The notes beneath the pieces were generated by a model that was not told where the DNA came from, did not search any database, and saw only the letters and a program-made list of their open reading frames with translations. Source: Smallanthus sonchifolius (Eukaryota > Streptophyta > Magnoliopsida > Asterales > Asteraceae). Taken from it: a DNA stretch of 64,000 nt. Of the stretch, positions 62,659-64,000 are shown in pieces. A program made the translations under genes and the position numbers. Location: NCBI GenBank assembly GCA_023525975.1, contig CM042044.1, positions 9,162,501 to 9,226,500 on the forward strand, in the 5' to 3' direction. The first letter of the stretch is position 1. The number at the start of each line of letters is the position of its first letter.

Positions 62659-63938
62659 TTGGAACACAATAAATGTTTTCACCATCTACGACCATACAAT
62701 CGTCACAAGATGGATTTTCGTTCCACACCATTTATCTTTCTTGGCTACAGCCTTGCACATCATGGTTATAGATACGTTGATCCTCAAACTAATCACGTTA
62801 ACATTGCACGCCATGTGCGCTTCAATGAGGATCATTTTCCCTTCGCTAATCCTATTACCTCTACATCCACACCTTCCTCGTCCTATCCTTACACTTTTCT
62901 CTCAAACTCTCACTTTCATTTACCCTCATCTATTGAACCTACTACACCTCCCTCCCCAACTCCCGACACTCAACCCTCCCAACCATCTACACCCTAATCA
63001 CCTACATCTTCAAATGCTCCTCATTCATCTTAATCATCATGTTCACCTCCACAACCTCGTACACGTCCATCCAATCTGCGTCAAAATCTCAAACCACATG
63101 TTCTTTATAGTCCTTCCGCTAATAATACAACCATGTCCTCTCACCCGCTCTCTAAGCCCTCATCCCTTATCATTGAAAATCAACATCCGGAGTGGCGTCA
63201 AGCCATGGTCGATTAATTTAAAGCGCTTGTGAAAAATGGGACATGGTCTTTAGTTCCTCCAGTTCCTTAAAGTAACGTTATTGATTGCAAGGGGGTTTAT
63301 AGGTTAAAGAAGGATCAACATGGGTGTAGTTACTCGCTACAAAGCTCGTCTAGTGGTAATGGGCTTTCGACAACAAACCGTGGTTGATTTCGATGAAACT
63401 TTTAGTCCTGTTGTCAAATATACTACCATCGGGGTGGTCTTATCCCTGTTGTTACAAAGCAATGGTCTTTTCGACAACTATATGTACAAAATGCCTTTTT
63501 GCATGGTAACCTTATAAAGACGGACTACCTCAAACAGCCACAAGGCTTCATTGATCCTCAACATCCGAATGATGTTTGTTTACTACACAAGTCTCTATAT
63601 CGCTTCAGACAGACTCCACTGCATGGTGTCACCGTCTATCACACGCCCATCACAAATTGCATTTTACTGGTTCAAAGGTTGATCCTTTCCTCTTTACTTA
63701 CAAGTATGGGAACCCACTTATTTACATTTTGGTTTATGTTGATTACATCATTGTCACTGGTAACAATGCCAAGGCAGTCGACAAAGTTATACAAAAACTC
63801 AGCAAAGACTTTGCCCTCAAGAATCTTGGCAACCTGGACTACTATCTAGGCATTGAAATCATTCAAGAGGGACGAAATATTCTCTTCTTCGGAAGAGATA
63901 CATGTTTGAGGTCATTCATCGACCCTAATTTTACATAA
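62659..63938 (+). pseudogene. Ty1/copia polyprotein fragment (integrase end to reverse transcriptase)
   Basis: The first frame (62659-62997) has the C-terminal integrase block: FIFLGYSLAHHGYRYVDP, then HVRFNEDHFPF, followed by a Ser/Pro/Thr-rich linker. After a stop, sequence at about 63136-63310 has the conserved start of copia reverse transcriptase (EWRQAMVD, NGTWSLVP, VYRLKK) with in-frame stops. Then YKARLVVMGFRQQ and DFDETFSPVV (63340-63410), the KTDYLKQPQGFIDP block (63518-63562), and LVYVDYIIVTGNN (about 63731-63770) with DYYLGIEI at 63838. At least three frame changes occur. The catalytic YVDD reads YVDY, so the second active-site Asp is lost. The 3' part appears cut near 63935. The sequence upstream (62560-62640) has the look of an LTR end, so most of gag and integrase is probably deleted. 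Confidence 0.85.
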
Positions 63939-64000
63939 TTAACCTTTTAAAATTCCACACAAAAAGTACATTAGAAAAGAACTCAAAGTTTTAAGATTTT

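Noticed and set aside
62741..63232. 163-codon frame rich in His, Leu and Pro
   Set aside because: It is a shadow of the copia linker region in another frame; the integrase motifs are in the frame at 62659-62997.
1..64000. CRISPR-like or phage-like arrays
   Set aside because: The regular repeats found are minisatellites without unique equal-length spacers, and the DNA is clearly plant nuclear.

Overview
The window is nuclear DNA of a flowering plant, almost certainly a eudicot. It is AT-rich, its genes contain many short introns, and it is full of plant transposable elements (hAT, Mutator-like, Helitron, Harbinger-like, copia) plus an integrated caulimovirus-type sequence. Some repeat types look like those of Asteraceae, but that is only an impression. 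No bacterial, organellar or CRISPR features are present.

Only the first 26 kb is gene-rich, and all three convincing host genes lie on the minus strand. (1) 3201-9125: a 12-exon gene for a 763-residue DDT/WHIM-type chromatin protein resembling Arabidopsis DDR4, a partner of ISWI remodelers. (2) 13674-14300: a single-exon LOB-domain (LBD) transcription factor. (3) 17571-26002: a 15-exon gene for a 1537-residue plant ubiquitin C-terminal-hydrolase-related protein (DUF627-DUF629-UCH). One of its introns must use a GC-AG splice pair. I rebuilt the exon structures by hand from reading-frame continuity and splice signals. Small MITE-like elements and tandem duplications sit in the introns and upstream regions.

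From 26 kb to the end I see no intact host gene; the DNA is layered mobile elements. Several have ends defined to the base: a 608-bp non-autonomous hAT element (30023-30630, 8-bp duplication), a Mutator-like element with long inverted repeats (34363-35220), a 2.6-kb Helitron (35598-38190, minus strand), a complete 3190-bp hAT element with a decayed transposase (40378-43567, perfect 8-bp duplication), a second Helitron (46491-47055), a Harbinger-like MITE (47305-47853), a hAT-like MITE (49156-49610), and a Mutator-like element packed with a GGCGAAAAT motif (49776-50776).

From about 51.6 to 56.9 kb lies a decayed endogenous pararetrovirus (Caulimoviridae): reverse transcriptase/RNase H and a viroplasmin-like domain on the minus strand, and a promoter, poly(A) signal and tRNA-Met primer site on the plus strand. 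A 1646-bp solo LTR with a perfect 5-bp duplication is inserted in it. The right edge (62.6-63.9 kb) is a frameshifted copia polyprotein with a broken catalytic motif. Between these lie Helitron remnants, a perfect 36-bp inverted repeat, minisatellites and unassigned AT-rich DNA.

No undescribed enzymatic system is evident. The most informative signals are the non-canonical intron, the Helitron family sharing the same ends, a paralogous empty site that dates one Mutator-like insertion, the motif-packed Mutator-like element, and the mixed orientation of the viral insertion with a nested solo LTR.
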